From Bryopsis sp. KO-2023 (lineage: Eukaryota > Chlorophyta > Ulvophyceae > Bryopsidales > Bryopsidaceae), in assembly GCA_030272585.1 (NCBI GenBank), contig BSYQ01000004.1, positions 5,332,001 to 5,396,000 of the forward strand: 64,000 nt of DNA, in the 5' to 3' direction. Shown piece after piece: positions 46,339 through 58,661 of this stretch (its first letter is position 1; every line of letters begins with the position of its first letter). The translations under genes were made by a program, and so were the position numbers. The notes below the pieces were generated by a model. It was not told the origin of the DNA, did not search any database, and saw nothing but the letters and a program-made list of their open reading frames with translations.

Positions 46339-48465
46339 GGTTCGATCGCTAAACGAAACCGACCCTAAAACCCTTCTCCTTGGCGCAATACTGTGGTCGA
46401 AATCTGTGGGGGCGACCTATAAACGTCACGGTTGATGCCCCCGTCCCCCAGTCGGACGTCACGATCCATCGCATCATTTGACAGGAACTGCCCCTTTCTT
46501 TTTCCTGGAACTGGGTGCGCTCCGTGCCGCCTTTGCCACCCTGTGTGACGCTCCGAAAACGCATTCGGCGCAACTACTAAAAAGTGTTACGACGAAATTA
46601 CCCCAGTTCACGACTAAGGTAAACAAGTCGGACTGTGCCGACTTAAGACGGTCGCATCAAAAACTCGGTATAGAAACACTCGCGCTCTGAAACTATCGTC
46701 ACCCAAGAAGTCGGCTAAGACCAGTCGCACTAACGAACACTGCAATCCGAGAGTCACAGTCTCGAACCCCTCTAATAACGAAAGGCCTAAGACCAGGCAC
46801 TTGAAAGTAAGACGAGTCGAAGTTAAAGGAGACACCCGCTAAGAGGGACTTGCTCCTGCGACTAAGACAGAAAGTGGAGTTCCCCAGAGGGTGGTCGCTA
46901 AGAGACCATGGCCTAGGGAGACTCTGAAAACAGAACTGGAGAAGGGAAAAACACAACACCACACAAGGAGACACTCAGAGGAGAGGGCAGCTCCTCTGAG
47001 TGGGAAAAACTCCTAAGGGAAGGACAGCACCTTTCCTCTCTATTTTCACTATCACACAGAGCCCCTTCTCCTGACTCTATAAAATTATTTCACTTCCAGA
47101 AACCTTCTATTTTGCATAAGGACACTCAGAGGCACACAAATAATAGCAAGAGAATATTTTTACAGAAAGAGAAGGGATGGTGTATCCCATTTCAAAAGCG
47201 TACTTCAGAAAACCTTGGATGATGCTATCTTTGGCCAGAAGTACCTCGTCCGATCGGGATTCCCGTTTAAGGTAAGTCGCGAAGCTTTCCTTAAGTCCGT
47301 CTCGATAAGAGAGTCCTCCTATAGATAGATGTCCGAAGTAAGAAGTAAACGAGGTATTCACCGAGTTCTGTCTGTTCTTAACCAGAATTCTGTGGGATAT
47401 TTATACTCGCGGCTGGTTCTAGCGCTAGCGCATGTGTGCTGGCCGCGAGTTCGGCGTCACGACAGGGGTCGACTAGCGACCCGACTGCCAGTCGTGCGTA
47501 TCGCCTAAGAGATCGTTTTTCGTAGGGAGTTGTATCCGTTTCGCTGGAATCCATAGTGTTTTCGCTGGCTCCTTGTGTTCCCAGCCGCACGTTTCGTAGA
47601 AGTCATACCTCGGATGTCATAAAACGACAGTGCCGGCAGTAAGACTCCTAGTACTCTGCGCTAGCCATGGGTTGGCGTGCCAGCTATTCGATATCTTCCA
47701 GCGTATCAGTATACAACTTTTCCTACGTCATCGACCTCGTCAGGAATTGAACCCGACGTACGAACCACCAGGTCTCACATAGAGCAGCGTAAAATACGAC
47801 TGTTTATCAGTGTGAGTTGGCAATTCCATTCTTCCGAATTATCATCGGAATAATCATTACATCTGGTGGCAGTACATCTGCCATGTTCTTTCTAGCTCCG
47901 TCACACCCTGCACTACACCATCCGAGTTTTCTTGATTGGTGACCTCCAGCTCCAATTTGAACGCCTGCGGCTGCTGCGCTGCTGAATCCAAAAACTCGTT
48001 CGGGAATACTCCAGTGCCCATTCCCCCCCAAAGAAAGAGAAAGAGCCAATTTGCAACGTTCCCTAGAACAATGCCAAACCGAGAAGAATATCGTGTTCCG
48101 TGTCAGTGCATTAAAATTTGAAACACCATGAAGTCAGTGCATTAAAATTTAAGACATCATCAATCTAACAGCGATACTGACAATTATGTTGCCGTCATAC
48201 CACGGTGAAAACATGTGATCCCTTCCGACCTCATCAATTAAGCACGGTTGGGGCCGATTAGTACCGGGATCAGCGATGTCCCAGGAAACCCGGCAGCGGC
48301 AACTTTCGCCGAACTTTCTCTCATCCAGTACAATGTCTGTGTGAGACACAAGAGGTCGAAAAGCGCTCCACGCAGACGGATTAGTCATGAGAGAATGTTC
48401 ATCTTCAGGAACTGCACTCTATATTTTCGTCGTTCCAGGGGTGGAGTGCTCAACTTCGCACAGAC
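46339..48465. other. Divergent spacer of unusual composition, perhaps transposon-derived
   Basis: From about 46.5 to 47.8 kb the sequence lacks the long homopolymers seen elsewhere and is rich in short words such as GACTAAG and AGTCGG. A small inverted pair around CTCAGAGGAG/CTCCTCTGAG lies near 46975. An 84-codon minus frame at 47107-47361 has no known domain. The direct duplicate GTCAGTGCATTAAAATTT lies near 48101 and 48132. Identity unknown. Confidence 0.4.
47733..47774 (-). other. Second tRNA minihelix-like structure
   Basis: On the minus strand GACCT pairs with AGGTC, enclosing a linker and a T-arm CGTCGGG, loop TTCAATT, CCTGACG (7 bp with one G-T). The B-box GGTTCAATTCC is present. D and anticodon arms are absent, like the structure at 5155-5197. 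Confidence 0.35.
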
Positions 48466-50023
48466 ATGTCACGCTTTTTCACCTTTTGTTTGCTTTTTAT
48501 ATCGGGGTGCCTCGCCGACGAAGGTTTTCAGGGACTGAATGGATTCGTGAAGGCAAGCACCTCGCCACACCAAACAGCTCTTCTCTCGTCTTTTATTTTG
48601 CTTCCTTTTTCTGTTTTTTGCCTTTGCTTGTGTGGAATCGAATCGCTCTCGTGGGGTTTTCGTTTTGGATATATTTATTTTGCCAATACTTTCAGGCAAT
48701 AAGAAAAACATGTTTTTCTGTAAGCAACCAGTATGACTCTTTTTAGATGGTGGTTTGCATGATTTCTGTTTTGAGAAGGAAATTTAGTTTTCTCGATTGA
48801 AAATACAGGAAAGCTCCGAGCTTGGGAAGTTCAAAAAGAATGGAGGGGAAGGGGTCGATCTGTCACAAGCCAAAGTGGAATTGTACACACCGGCAGGGAT
48901 TCGAAAATACGAAACCGAATGCACTCCGAATGGCTACTATTTTATTGCAGTGTATGATACGGGTGAGCTGCTGCATTACTCATGAATCCAAATTAAAAAA
49001 ATATAAAATAAAAAAATAAAATAGATAAACGAATTAACAAAAAATATATAAAAAATCATGCACAGTTTTGAAAGATGATACTGTATTGTAGTCTGGGAAT
49101 AGTGTGATAAGACAGAAATTGACCGTAGCTCCCCCCCCCCCCAAAAAAAAAAAAAAAAGAAAGAAAGAAAGAAAATAGATAAACAAATTAACAAAAAATC
49201 ATGAAAAATCATGGAATGAAAAGCTTTTCTGATCCTCCGTTCTATTTGCTCATCACATTTATTCATTCATTTTTTTATTTAATAACTTATTTGTTTACTT
49301 ATTTATTTTTTTTCCGGCAACAATCCCATAGAAAATTAAAAAAACCCAGCCCTCCAATGTGTTTCTAAACTTTTTTTTCTTCTCAGATATATTTTGGTAT
49401 ATCTTTCAATGCTGTTATACATACCCTATTTCTGAAATTTTTTTCAGAAGCTCCTTTTCCCATTACAGAACTTGTCAAATAACAATGCCACTGTGACTGG
49501 TTTTCCCTCCAGGATCATTTGTGGCCAAAGTGAAAGGGCCGGGGGGCTGGTCTGTCACCCCAGCAAAGGTTGCTGTGGAATGCACAGCAGCGGGCTGTGC
49601 CGATGGGGAGGACGTGAATTTCGACATAAATGGATTTTCGGTGAAAGGGAAAATTGAAGGGGCTGCGGTGGAAGGATGCACAGACACTCTGTCGAAACTG
49701 AACTCAGTGACAGTGACATTAAAATCGGCAGGTGCTGTGGTGTTGCAATTTTTTTTTTTAAAGAATTGGAAGAGTTTTTTTTTTCGTCTGTGTAAAAGTT
49801 GTTTTTTTGTATATTCAAATGGATCGTTCCGTATGAAGACAATGACTTCAAAAAAATATAATAATCGTTTAAAAAAAAATAAAAAATAGAATCACTGAAC
49901 GAAATAGTCTTCTGCTGTCAAGGCACATATGAAAGGGTGCTGATTTCCAACATTCTTGTTCTTTCTTTCTTTTTCTGTTTTAATTAATTGTGAAGTGTTT
50001 TGGAATGCTCTGCAAATTTTGTT

Positions 50024-50103
<80 letters not shown>

Positions 50104-53100
50104 ATTCTTATTTTTTGGCTTTGTAGGTGGAAAAGGCAGTCCAGCGACAGTGAAAGCTGCTGCAGATGGCACGTATGTTTTCAACAAAGTGGTTCCTGGG
50201 GATTACGTAATCACGGCCACTCACCCGACCTGGACTCTTGGGGGATCCAAGAAAGGCATTCCAGTCAGCGTCAAATGGGAAGGGGTTCATGTCCAAGAGG
50301 CCTTCACCATCAAAGGTGTGATTTCTCTTCCGGACAAATTTCTATTATGCTACCTGTGTTGGGGGAAAAAAAAATGTACTATTGCATATTCTCAGGTGCT
50401 ATTTTGTTGAAAATATATATATATATATTTTATTTTTATTTTTTTTGCGGGGGGGGGGAGAGGGATGATAATGGAAAAAAAAATCAAAGCTAGTTCACAG
50501 AATGTCTTTCCAAATATTTTTCTTTCATTGACTACTTTAACCCAATGATGTTGATCGAAATCAGAATGATATTCCTATTTTTTCACCCTTTTTTTCCAAA
50601 AAAGTCTGTTTGGGAGGGGGGGAGGTCAGTGGGGAAAAAGGGAAAAGTCCCTATCACGTGCTGCATACCTCATGCCACCCTTTCTTTTGTCCTATTTTTA
50701 GGTTATCAACTCAGCGGAAAAGTGGAATGGAAAAACCAACCCGTCGCAGATGTGGAGGTCACCCTGTTTTCAGACTCCCCAGTGAAAATCGATTGCTCAA
50801 AGCCACCGCAAAGTTCCGCAGACTCGAAAAAGTTGGGGCACCCAGCCTGTTTATCAAAAACCAATTCTCAAGGGGAGTTTGCTTTCGGAGCGGTGCCCTG
50901 TGGAAAATACACTTTAGTCCCCAGGTGAGTTGTCTCAGGGTTGGCTGTCAGGTTCAGTCTGTCTGCATAAAAGCATGAATCAAAAACAGGGACCTACCCA
51001 CCCAGAATTAGTTTTTTCACCCAGCGACGCTGAGGATTTCCTGTTGAAAAAGACACCCCCACTTTAAGACTATTTTTTTTCAAATTCAAATTATTTTACA
51101 CAAAACGCCAAAAGGCCGAGTGTAGCGCGTTCATGGAAATATATTACAGGCTGGGTATGACATGGAGTGAATCGTCTGCAGGTACTCCACTCCTTCGACC
51201 GAATTCCAAGTGTCCCCACCCTCGCTTCCGGTGTCTGTCGGTCATGGGAACGCCCAGCTGGGGCCAGCATTCAAGGTTACCGGGTTTTCTATCGGAGGCA
51301 GGGTGGTTCATCCAGCAACAGGGGCTGGAGTCGAAGGGGCCACCATAAAGCTGAACGGGAAAACAGTGGGGTCATCGAACGCGCAAGGGGTTTATTCTCT
51401 TGGGCAAATGGAGGATGGGGTGTACTCCATCGAAGCTTCCAAAAATCACCACAAGTTTCAGCGTTTGGACAATATTGAGGTACACCTTATTCATCCATAT
51501 CATATTTATTTTAAATCCATAAACAGCAAAAAAAAAATTTAAAAAACACAAAGAGAAAATGTATTGCACCTCGCCGAACAGTGATTTTTTTGGTCCATAT
51601 TGGTATTTTGTTTTTCCTTTTTCTTCCGTCATCCTTCTCAGCCTTTGTCAAGTCTTTTTTTTTTTTAATTTCACCCCCCACCCGAGTGCTCCTTTTTCAA
51701 AAAAAGGAAAAAAAAATACTAATAATAATTGAGATCTAAAAAATAAAATAAAAAATAGATCTCGATTATTCTCACAATTCAGCAATCATAATTCCTCATG
51801 ATACGTAGAGGGGGGGGGGGACATCACGCACAAAAAAAGGAAATTGAAAAAGAGCAGTAAACCAGCACCGAATGAAAACAAGACTGCATTTCACACACAG
51901 TCTGACATTCACCTCTCTTGTTCATGTGAAAAAAATTAAAAAAAGTTTAAGAATTTTTTTTCTCCTATCTTGTTCATGTAGAAAAAAATAAAAAAAAATA
52001 AAGAAAATTTTCTCTCCTATCTTGTTCATGTAGAAAAAAAACTGAATTTTGATACCAAATAATGTGTTCAAAGACCAGGGGTCTGACTCCTTGACCTAGA
52101 ACAGAAAAGACAGAAATAATAATTACTGCAGACAAGGGCGATCAATTAGCTTATTGGAAAAACTGTAAGTTGGAACTGTGTGGTGGTGCAGGTCATCCCC
52201 AGCATGGGGCAACTCCCAGACATAATGGTTTTGCAATACGCTGTGTGTGGCAGCCTTTCCTTAGATTCCAGCCAATTCTCCATGCAGCAATCTGTCGGCC
52301 TTACTTCAGAAAAGGATGGCGCTCGCTTGTCAGTAACGGCCGATGCCTCCGGAAAATTCTGTTTCTGGGCTGGACCTGGAAAGCACACCATGCAAGTGCA
52401 GATCTCCGAAAAAGACAGAGGAAAAGGCCTGGTGTTAGGACCACGCAAGCGTGAAATCTTGGTGAAAAATGTCCCCGTTTTTGACGCGATCTTTGTGGAA
52501 AAGAGGGTGTCGCTGAAGGTGGTGGTGAGGAAGCTGGATGCCGAGGGGGATTGGGGGAAAGTGGGGGTGAAGTTGTCTGGCCAAGATTTCGCCCCGATGG
52601 AGGCGGTGTTTGGCAAGACGAACGGGGATGTGGAATTGGTGGTAAGAAATGATAAGGAGCTGGTTGCGGTTTTCAAGGAACTCGTGCCTTCGGCGTACAC
52701 ATTGAAGGTGGGTTGCTCTCTAGTCTGACATGCAGAATCTCTAGTCTGACATGCAGAATATCGCCTCCATTTGAAGTGAAATTCCTTCAGGTGGTGGTTT
52801 GGGGAAGCTGGGGAAGGGTTTGTGTATTGATATGGCACTGTGATGTCGAAAATTGTATGGGGATGGATGGACGAAAATATTGGAAAAGAGAGGTCGATTT
52901 CATTTCATTTTTTTTTTTTGTGTCCTGAATTTCTCAAATTTCCAGAATGAAAATGCCAAGGTTTTTTTTTTTCAAATGCGATTGGCACAATTTAATTTGA
53001 AAGGAAGTTTTATGATGTTCTTTTCTCGTGTTTTTTTAAATCTTTTTTCATGCTTTTTTTAATCTTTTTTCGTGTTTTTTTTAAATAGATTTCTCGGAAG

Positions 53101-56100
53101 GGGTGGTGTTGGAACGAGGAGTCCGTCAGTGTATCTCTGGACGACCAGGACAAGGAGGCAAAACCCTTTGTTCAAAAAGGCTATCTTTCACAAGTAATCG
53201 GAAAAAAAAAAAAAAAAAAAAAATACACATGTTTTTTACTCTTGAAAAAAATATGTGTGCGAGTGTAAAGCAGCAAAATTAACCATGCAGGTTGCTGATG
53301 TTCAATTGACAGACGAGGTATCTCAACCATTTCTGTGGCCAGAAAATACCTAAAAAAAAAAAGAACTGAAAAAAAGTTTCCTTTATATTCGCTCTTGCAA
53401 TCCTGTCCTCAGCATATTTCTGGTGTGACAGAAACGATTTTTTTTCTTTTCTTTTCTTTTTTGGTAAGTTTGGGTGTGTTTTATTTTTCTTTTTGTTTAA
53501 TATGTTGGAGTGTCTTCCTTTTTATAAGAACAGAAATAAGTTGGGGTGTCTTTTCTGCAGGTGTATCTTTCGCACGCAGCAACGTTGAAAATTTCTGGAC
53601 CTGGAGCTGAGGATTCCATGTCCAAAGAATACGCCGGTGGGGTTTCGCACTCCATTTGTTTGAAAGACATCGGAGATCACAGTATTGAGCCGTCCGGATG
53701 TCTGACTTTCGAAAAGGTACGCTTAAAAATAAAAATAAATAAAAATAAAACGAAAGCATTGAATTCGGGAATTCCGATCGGTGCTGCTTTTTGATGGACC
53801 TCAGTGATTTGTTTTCCAAAACCACGTGATGCATTCTTATGAAAAGATATATTTGAGTGTTACAAATGTCAATTTTTTAATTTTCGATACTGAAACAGCA
53901 ATGGCCAATCCAGAAACCGATTTCGTCTTTGGTTCCTTAAAAACACACAAATATATTATTTGTTAACATATGTGTATATATTTTTCAAGAAAGCAGCAGC
54001 CAAAGAAAAATGAATAAATAAATTAAATAAATAGCTGGGGCCCATGTCAATCATGGACCACCTCAGTCTCCAAATCTAACCCATTTGAGAAAAACAGAAA
54101 AAAACAGAAAAGAAAAAAACACCATCACTGCATCGATGAGCGATTGGCTTTGCTGCAGGGCATCTATTCTTTCGACCCCTCCAAACCCGGGGTGTTGAAA
54201 ATCACCGCCACTCATTTCCATACCACCGGATCCATCCGGGTGAACGCCCCCAAGCTCCCCGAAACCCCCGTCTCCGTCAAAATCGAATGTCCGAAATCCG
54301 GGACCTCAAAAAAAGTCCGAGCCGTAGAAAGCGGAAAGGGCACATTGTCTTTCCCGGTGGAGGGGGCCCTGAAAGACGTTCTAAAAGTGACGCCAATGCA
54401 CTCCACTCTGTTATTTTACCCCCCCTCCATGGAGCTGGTGAATTCTGGAAAAGGATGTCAGCCGGAGATGAAATCGTTCGCTGCGAAAAGAGGGCTGTTT
54501 GTTAAGGCCTCCACAGAGCCGCCGGTGGCAGGTTAGAAAAAAAATAAAAAAATAAAAATTGATTTTAATTTTATTAATTTAATGCACTTCGTGGAGTGTC
54601 GCCCATTTTTTTTTTTGGATATCGAAATGTATTGCACAAGTCCAGAACCAATCGTGCAATTTGATATTTGTGTGGCATATGCTTTTTTTTTAAATATATT
54701 CTTATTGTTATTGTTACGTTTTTTCCCCCGAAATTCAAATTGTTGAAAGAATATCCAGATATTTTTTTTTTCTGGTTTCATAATAAATTCCAAAGAGAAC
54801 TTTTGAGGAAAATCAAAAATATTTTTTTTTTTTTTCATTTATTACTTTGGGAATCTTTACCGAAAAACCAATAATTAATCTATTTTGTTGATAAAACAGG
54901 GGTTCAAGTCGTTTTGACTGGGGCTGGAGGAAAAGTTTTTGGAAAATCCGAAACGGACGCCTCTGGATCGGTTTCATTCGGTCCTTTGCATGACAATCAA
55001 AAATACTCCGTTCAAAAGATGGAAAAAACTGGATATGAATTCGAGAACAAGGGCTCCTCCGAAGATTTGACCTCCTTCGTGTTTCGAGCAAAACAGCTCG
55101 CCAAGGTTAGTAGTACTTTAAATATATATATAGAGAGAGAGAGTGAGAGAGAGTTTTTTTTTCATAGATTTCTAAAAAGAAGTTTTTTAGTGCCAGCTTA
55201 TTCTTTTTTTTGTTTCAGATTTTACAACCCAAGCTGAAATAAAAAACACACAGTAACTCAGGAATGTATGTATGTATATAATAATAATTTAAAACATATA
55301 TTTACACATATATGTACAATCTGTTGCATGGAGGCTTTCATAGACCCATCCACTGTGCAAGTGAGCGTTATATTCGCCCACCTCCAGAAAGAAATAAAAT
55401 AATAATAAACTACAATAAAAATCCCAGAAATTGATGAGTGTTTTAGTTTAAAAAAGGAAAAAAAAGAAGAAAAGGATTTAAATAAATAAAAAATCAGCCA
55501 GAAAACTGATTCGAAACTGATTTGTTTTTTCATCATCGGTTACGAAACCTGATATTTCTGCATTTCAGGTGGAGGTCCAAATCAACATCCCTGGGGAAGA
55601 CAAGCAAGGTGTGCTGGTGGTTTTGACGGGAGGAGATCGTTACAGAAGCAACGGAAAAACCGACAAAAATGGGGTGGTCAGCTTCTGGAATTTGCCCCCT
55701 TCGGCATATTACATCAAACCCGTTTTGAAAGAATACGAATTCACGCCCGGAGTGAAGGATGTTACGGTGGAGGATGGAAAAGATGAGCTGGTGTCGTTTG
55801 AAGCTGAAAGAACCGCGTTCAGTGTGTCCGGAAGCATCAAAGGATTCACCGACAAGGTGAGTGTCGATTTGATCAGATTTGATTTGAATTTTGGTTTATT
55901 GACTGGTCCAAATGATTGTTTTCTTGAAAAAAAAGGGTGTATTCTGTATGACAGACGGAAGCTGGTGGTGATGATCTCCAATCAATATACGACTCGTTTC
56001 ATATTGTAAACTAAAATAAATAAAAATAATTAAATAATTAAAATAGAATAATTATTAATTTCCATCCATGTGTACAATGTCAAGGATTCCCTGTCTGCAT

Positions 56101-57673
56101 GCAATGTATATTGAGCATTGAATGATGGACATGTGTATAGATATATGTGGAATCGAAATTGAAAGTATCTTACACAAGACCAAACGGCCGAGTGCAGCCC
56201 ATTCACACAAATGTGTTATAGGCTGATATGCATACATAAATGAGGTTTTCTTCTCTCAAAATTTTCACGTGCCATATATATGTGTGTGTGTGTATATATT
56301 CATATGGATGTCGAATTCTGAGAAGATTTCCTGTTGCGTTTTTTTTTTTCTCTTTTTGTTTTTTTGCCCTAAGGTGCTCGGTGGGGTGACCATCGAAGCG
56401 GTCGGTCCAGATGACCTCTACGAAAGCACAGTTTCTGCCGACGATGGCTTTTATCGAATCCGAGGCCTGAAATCGGACGTGCAATACAATGTGAGGGTGG
56501 TTTCTGTGGATGGAGTGGAGCGGGGCTGGCCGGAATCTCGCTCAGTAACCTTGCAAAAGAAGCCTGAAAGTGGATTGGACTTCACCGTCTTTTTGACGCC
56601 GGAAGTGCGGAGGGTCACTGGGGTGATCGACATGGATCCAGACTTGTGCAACAGAACCTCTGTGGAGATTTTGCAGGTAATCGATGTACAGGCGGGGGCT
56701 CATTCCTGCTTCGCTGTGCAGGAAGCATTGCAATGAAATCACTGCACTGCGATATGAACTTTTTTCTGATTTCCTATGGGAGAGAAACAAATATACTATC
56801 TAATCCATATGTATGTGGATAAGCGATAAGAGATTCCTTCTGCAAATTCTGGTCAGCTCTTTTTCTGTTTTTCCTGGAGGTTCTCGAATCAGTTTCCTTC
56901 TTAGTATACCTTTAGGGCAGAGATCTAGATATGGACATATCGATGATTTACGGTGTTTTTTTTCCCCTTCAGACAGTCTATGAAGCATTCTGTGAACAGG
57001 CTCTGCATACCTTTTGGCCGTGTGGAAAAACTTCAATTTAATATATATATATGAATGAATGTTTAATTTACATTAGGCAATATATATATGGATGTTGTTT
57101 TTTTTTTTGAATGGTGCTTTTTAGATTCCCAAAGATGGTGGGAAGCCGAAGCTTGTGGAAGAGGCCACTTTGGATATCACCAGGTGGTTTGATTTCGGGG
57201 TGTATCCTGGGAAATACTTGATAAGATCCGTCAGCAATTCTCTCCAATCGAAGTACGAGTGCAAGCATGCTGAGAAGACCCTTATCGTAGGAAAAGAAGG
57301 CCCAGGGGAGGTAAGCACCTTTTTTTTTAAATGCACCGTTCATTTTTTTGTGTGTGTGTTGGGTCGGCGTCGAGATGCTATGCAGCACATCCACGTAAAC
57401 GAAAAAATTGCTTTTCAATTTCAATTTTGCTTTTTCTTTTTTTGGAGAGTCTGACTGGGGTTGTTTTTGACGTAAGTCCTCCAAACCTGTAAAAATATCC
57501 CGTTTGTCTGACTGGGGAGTTTGGGTTGGAAGCAGATTCATGCCGGGGAAATTTCAATGGAGTGCGCGGAGCGACACCATGTTGGTGAATCTGGGAATGG
57601 CAATCGATGGCCGGTGGTGCTAGCCATAGTTGCGGTGGTCGTGATGCAATGGAGGAAAAAAATACAGGTATGA
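48466..57673 (+). CDS. NOMO: Nodal modulator (NOMO), ER membrane protein
   Basis: Fifteen exons join in phase to 1146 residues (human about 1220): 48466-48552, 48809-48962, 49513-49731, 50127-50315, 50702-50924, 51182-51479, 52192-52707, 53089-53193, 53561-53716, 54159-54531, 54900-55105, 55569-55856, 56374-56676, 57125-57310 and 57536-57673. A signal peptide (MSRFFTFCLLFISGCLA) is followed by about a dozen Ig-like beta-sandwich repeats. NOMO-typical wording includes GFVK, NFDINGFSVKGKI, PGDYVITATHPTWTL, FKVTGFSIGGRVV, YSIEASKNHHKF and PPSAYYIKPVLKEYEF. One C-terminal membrane helix (WPVVLAIVAVVVMQW) and a short basic tail end it. NOMO works with nicalin/TMEM147 in the ER multipass translocon. 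Intron 1 appears to use a GC donor (AAG|GCAAGC). The last exon could splice on at CAG|GTATGA instead of stopping. Confidence 0.94.
50022..50102 (+). repeat. (TTTC)n microsatellite
   Basis: About 20 TTTC units forming the pyrimidine tract in front of the NOMO exon 4 acceptor. Length variation could affect splicing of that exon. Confidence 0.95.
51110..51156 (+). repeat. Dispersed ~45-bp repeat, copy in a NOMO intron
   Basis: AAAGGCCGAGTGTAGCGCG, TTCATGGAAATA, TATTACAGGCTG: diverged copy of the same family, just upstream of NOMO exon 6. Confidence 0.7.
56183..56228 (+). repeat. Dispersed ~45-bp repeat, copy in a NOMO intron
   Basis: CGGCCGAGTGCAGCCCATTC then ACACAAATGTGTTATAGGCT; close to the inferred family consensus. 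Confidence 0.75.
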
Positions 57674-58661
57674 CATAGACCCCCCCCCCCCTCCCTTTAA
57701 ACCTTGTTAAAGATCCCTAAAAATTGAGGCTTAAAAGAAAAATCGAAAAAAACTGCGGAACTGCAAAAACTAGAAATAAAGACGGCCAAGAAGGATGCAT
57801 AGTACAAAAATGATCGAGAATTTTGCTCACACAATTGTGGCGATGAATACTGTGCATGATTTTGTTGTAATTTTTCTCCTTGATTTTTTTTTTTTTGGGA
57901 GTCTTGAGCCTGCGCTTTGATCAATATGCCTTTTCAAAAAAATGATAAAGAGCCTACCTGCTTTTAATTGTGAAGCGAGCAGTGCTTGGAGGATTGTGAA
58001 ACCTGAACTGTTGCTATTGCATGTTGTGTTTGTGTGTTTTCAGGGAGTTTTAATGGGTGCTTGACTTCACACGCACGCACCTGTCGTTTCATTTATATCA
58101 TGTCTGTCTTTTTTTTATTCTCCTTTTCTATTTTTAAACATTGTGCATTTGTCATATACTTCTTCTGGACCTCCCCCAAATGATCCATAGAATAGGATAA
58201 CTCGGAAAGCGATCATACTGAGTGTTTTTACTATGGAATCAATATTTGCCATGATGCATTTGAATTAGCGATGTCCGCTGACATGCAGGAAGCAGACCAG
58301 CAAAACGAAAAGATACAGAATCTCTGGCTTGCTGGTGCCCTGCTTTCTATTTCGAAATTATCATAATGATTCGCTTTTATTGTGCAACCAAGATTTGCCA
58401 TGCTGAAAATTGTGAAAACTGGAATCGGAAATCTCAGCCGACCAGCAAATCGAAACAATACATAACAAACAATACATAACAATACATAATCACAGGCTCG
58501 AAACAGGTGCCCTGTTCTCTATTTCCAACTATATGTCTTAACAGCGATATTCCCACCACATCCATCATCGACAGTAACCACCGAACCCACCCCTTCCATA
58601 TCAATTCTGATTGCTTCTGACAAAATTTCCCATCTGCTCAGAGAGCCCCTTTGGTACCTCT
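57674..58661. other. Convergent spacer between NOMO and the P-loop kinase gene
   Basis: No gene seen. Contains a short direct repeat AACAATACATAAC near 58455-58490 and low-complexity sequence. Confidence 0.5.

Noticed and set aside
49990-50493. Open frame of repeated Phe-Leu-Ser
   Set aside because: Translation of the TTTC microsatellite in front of NOMO exon 4.
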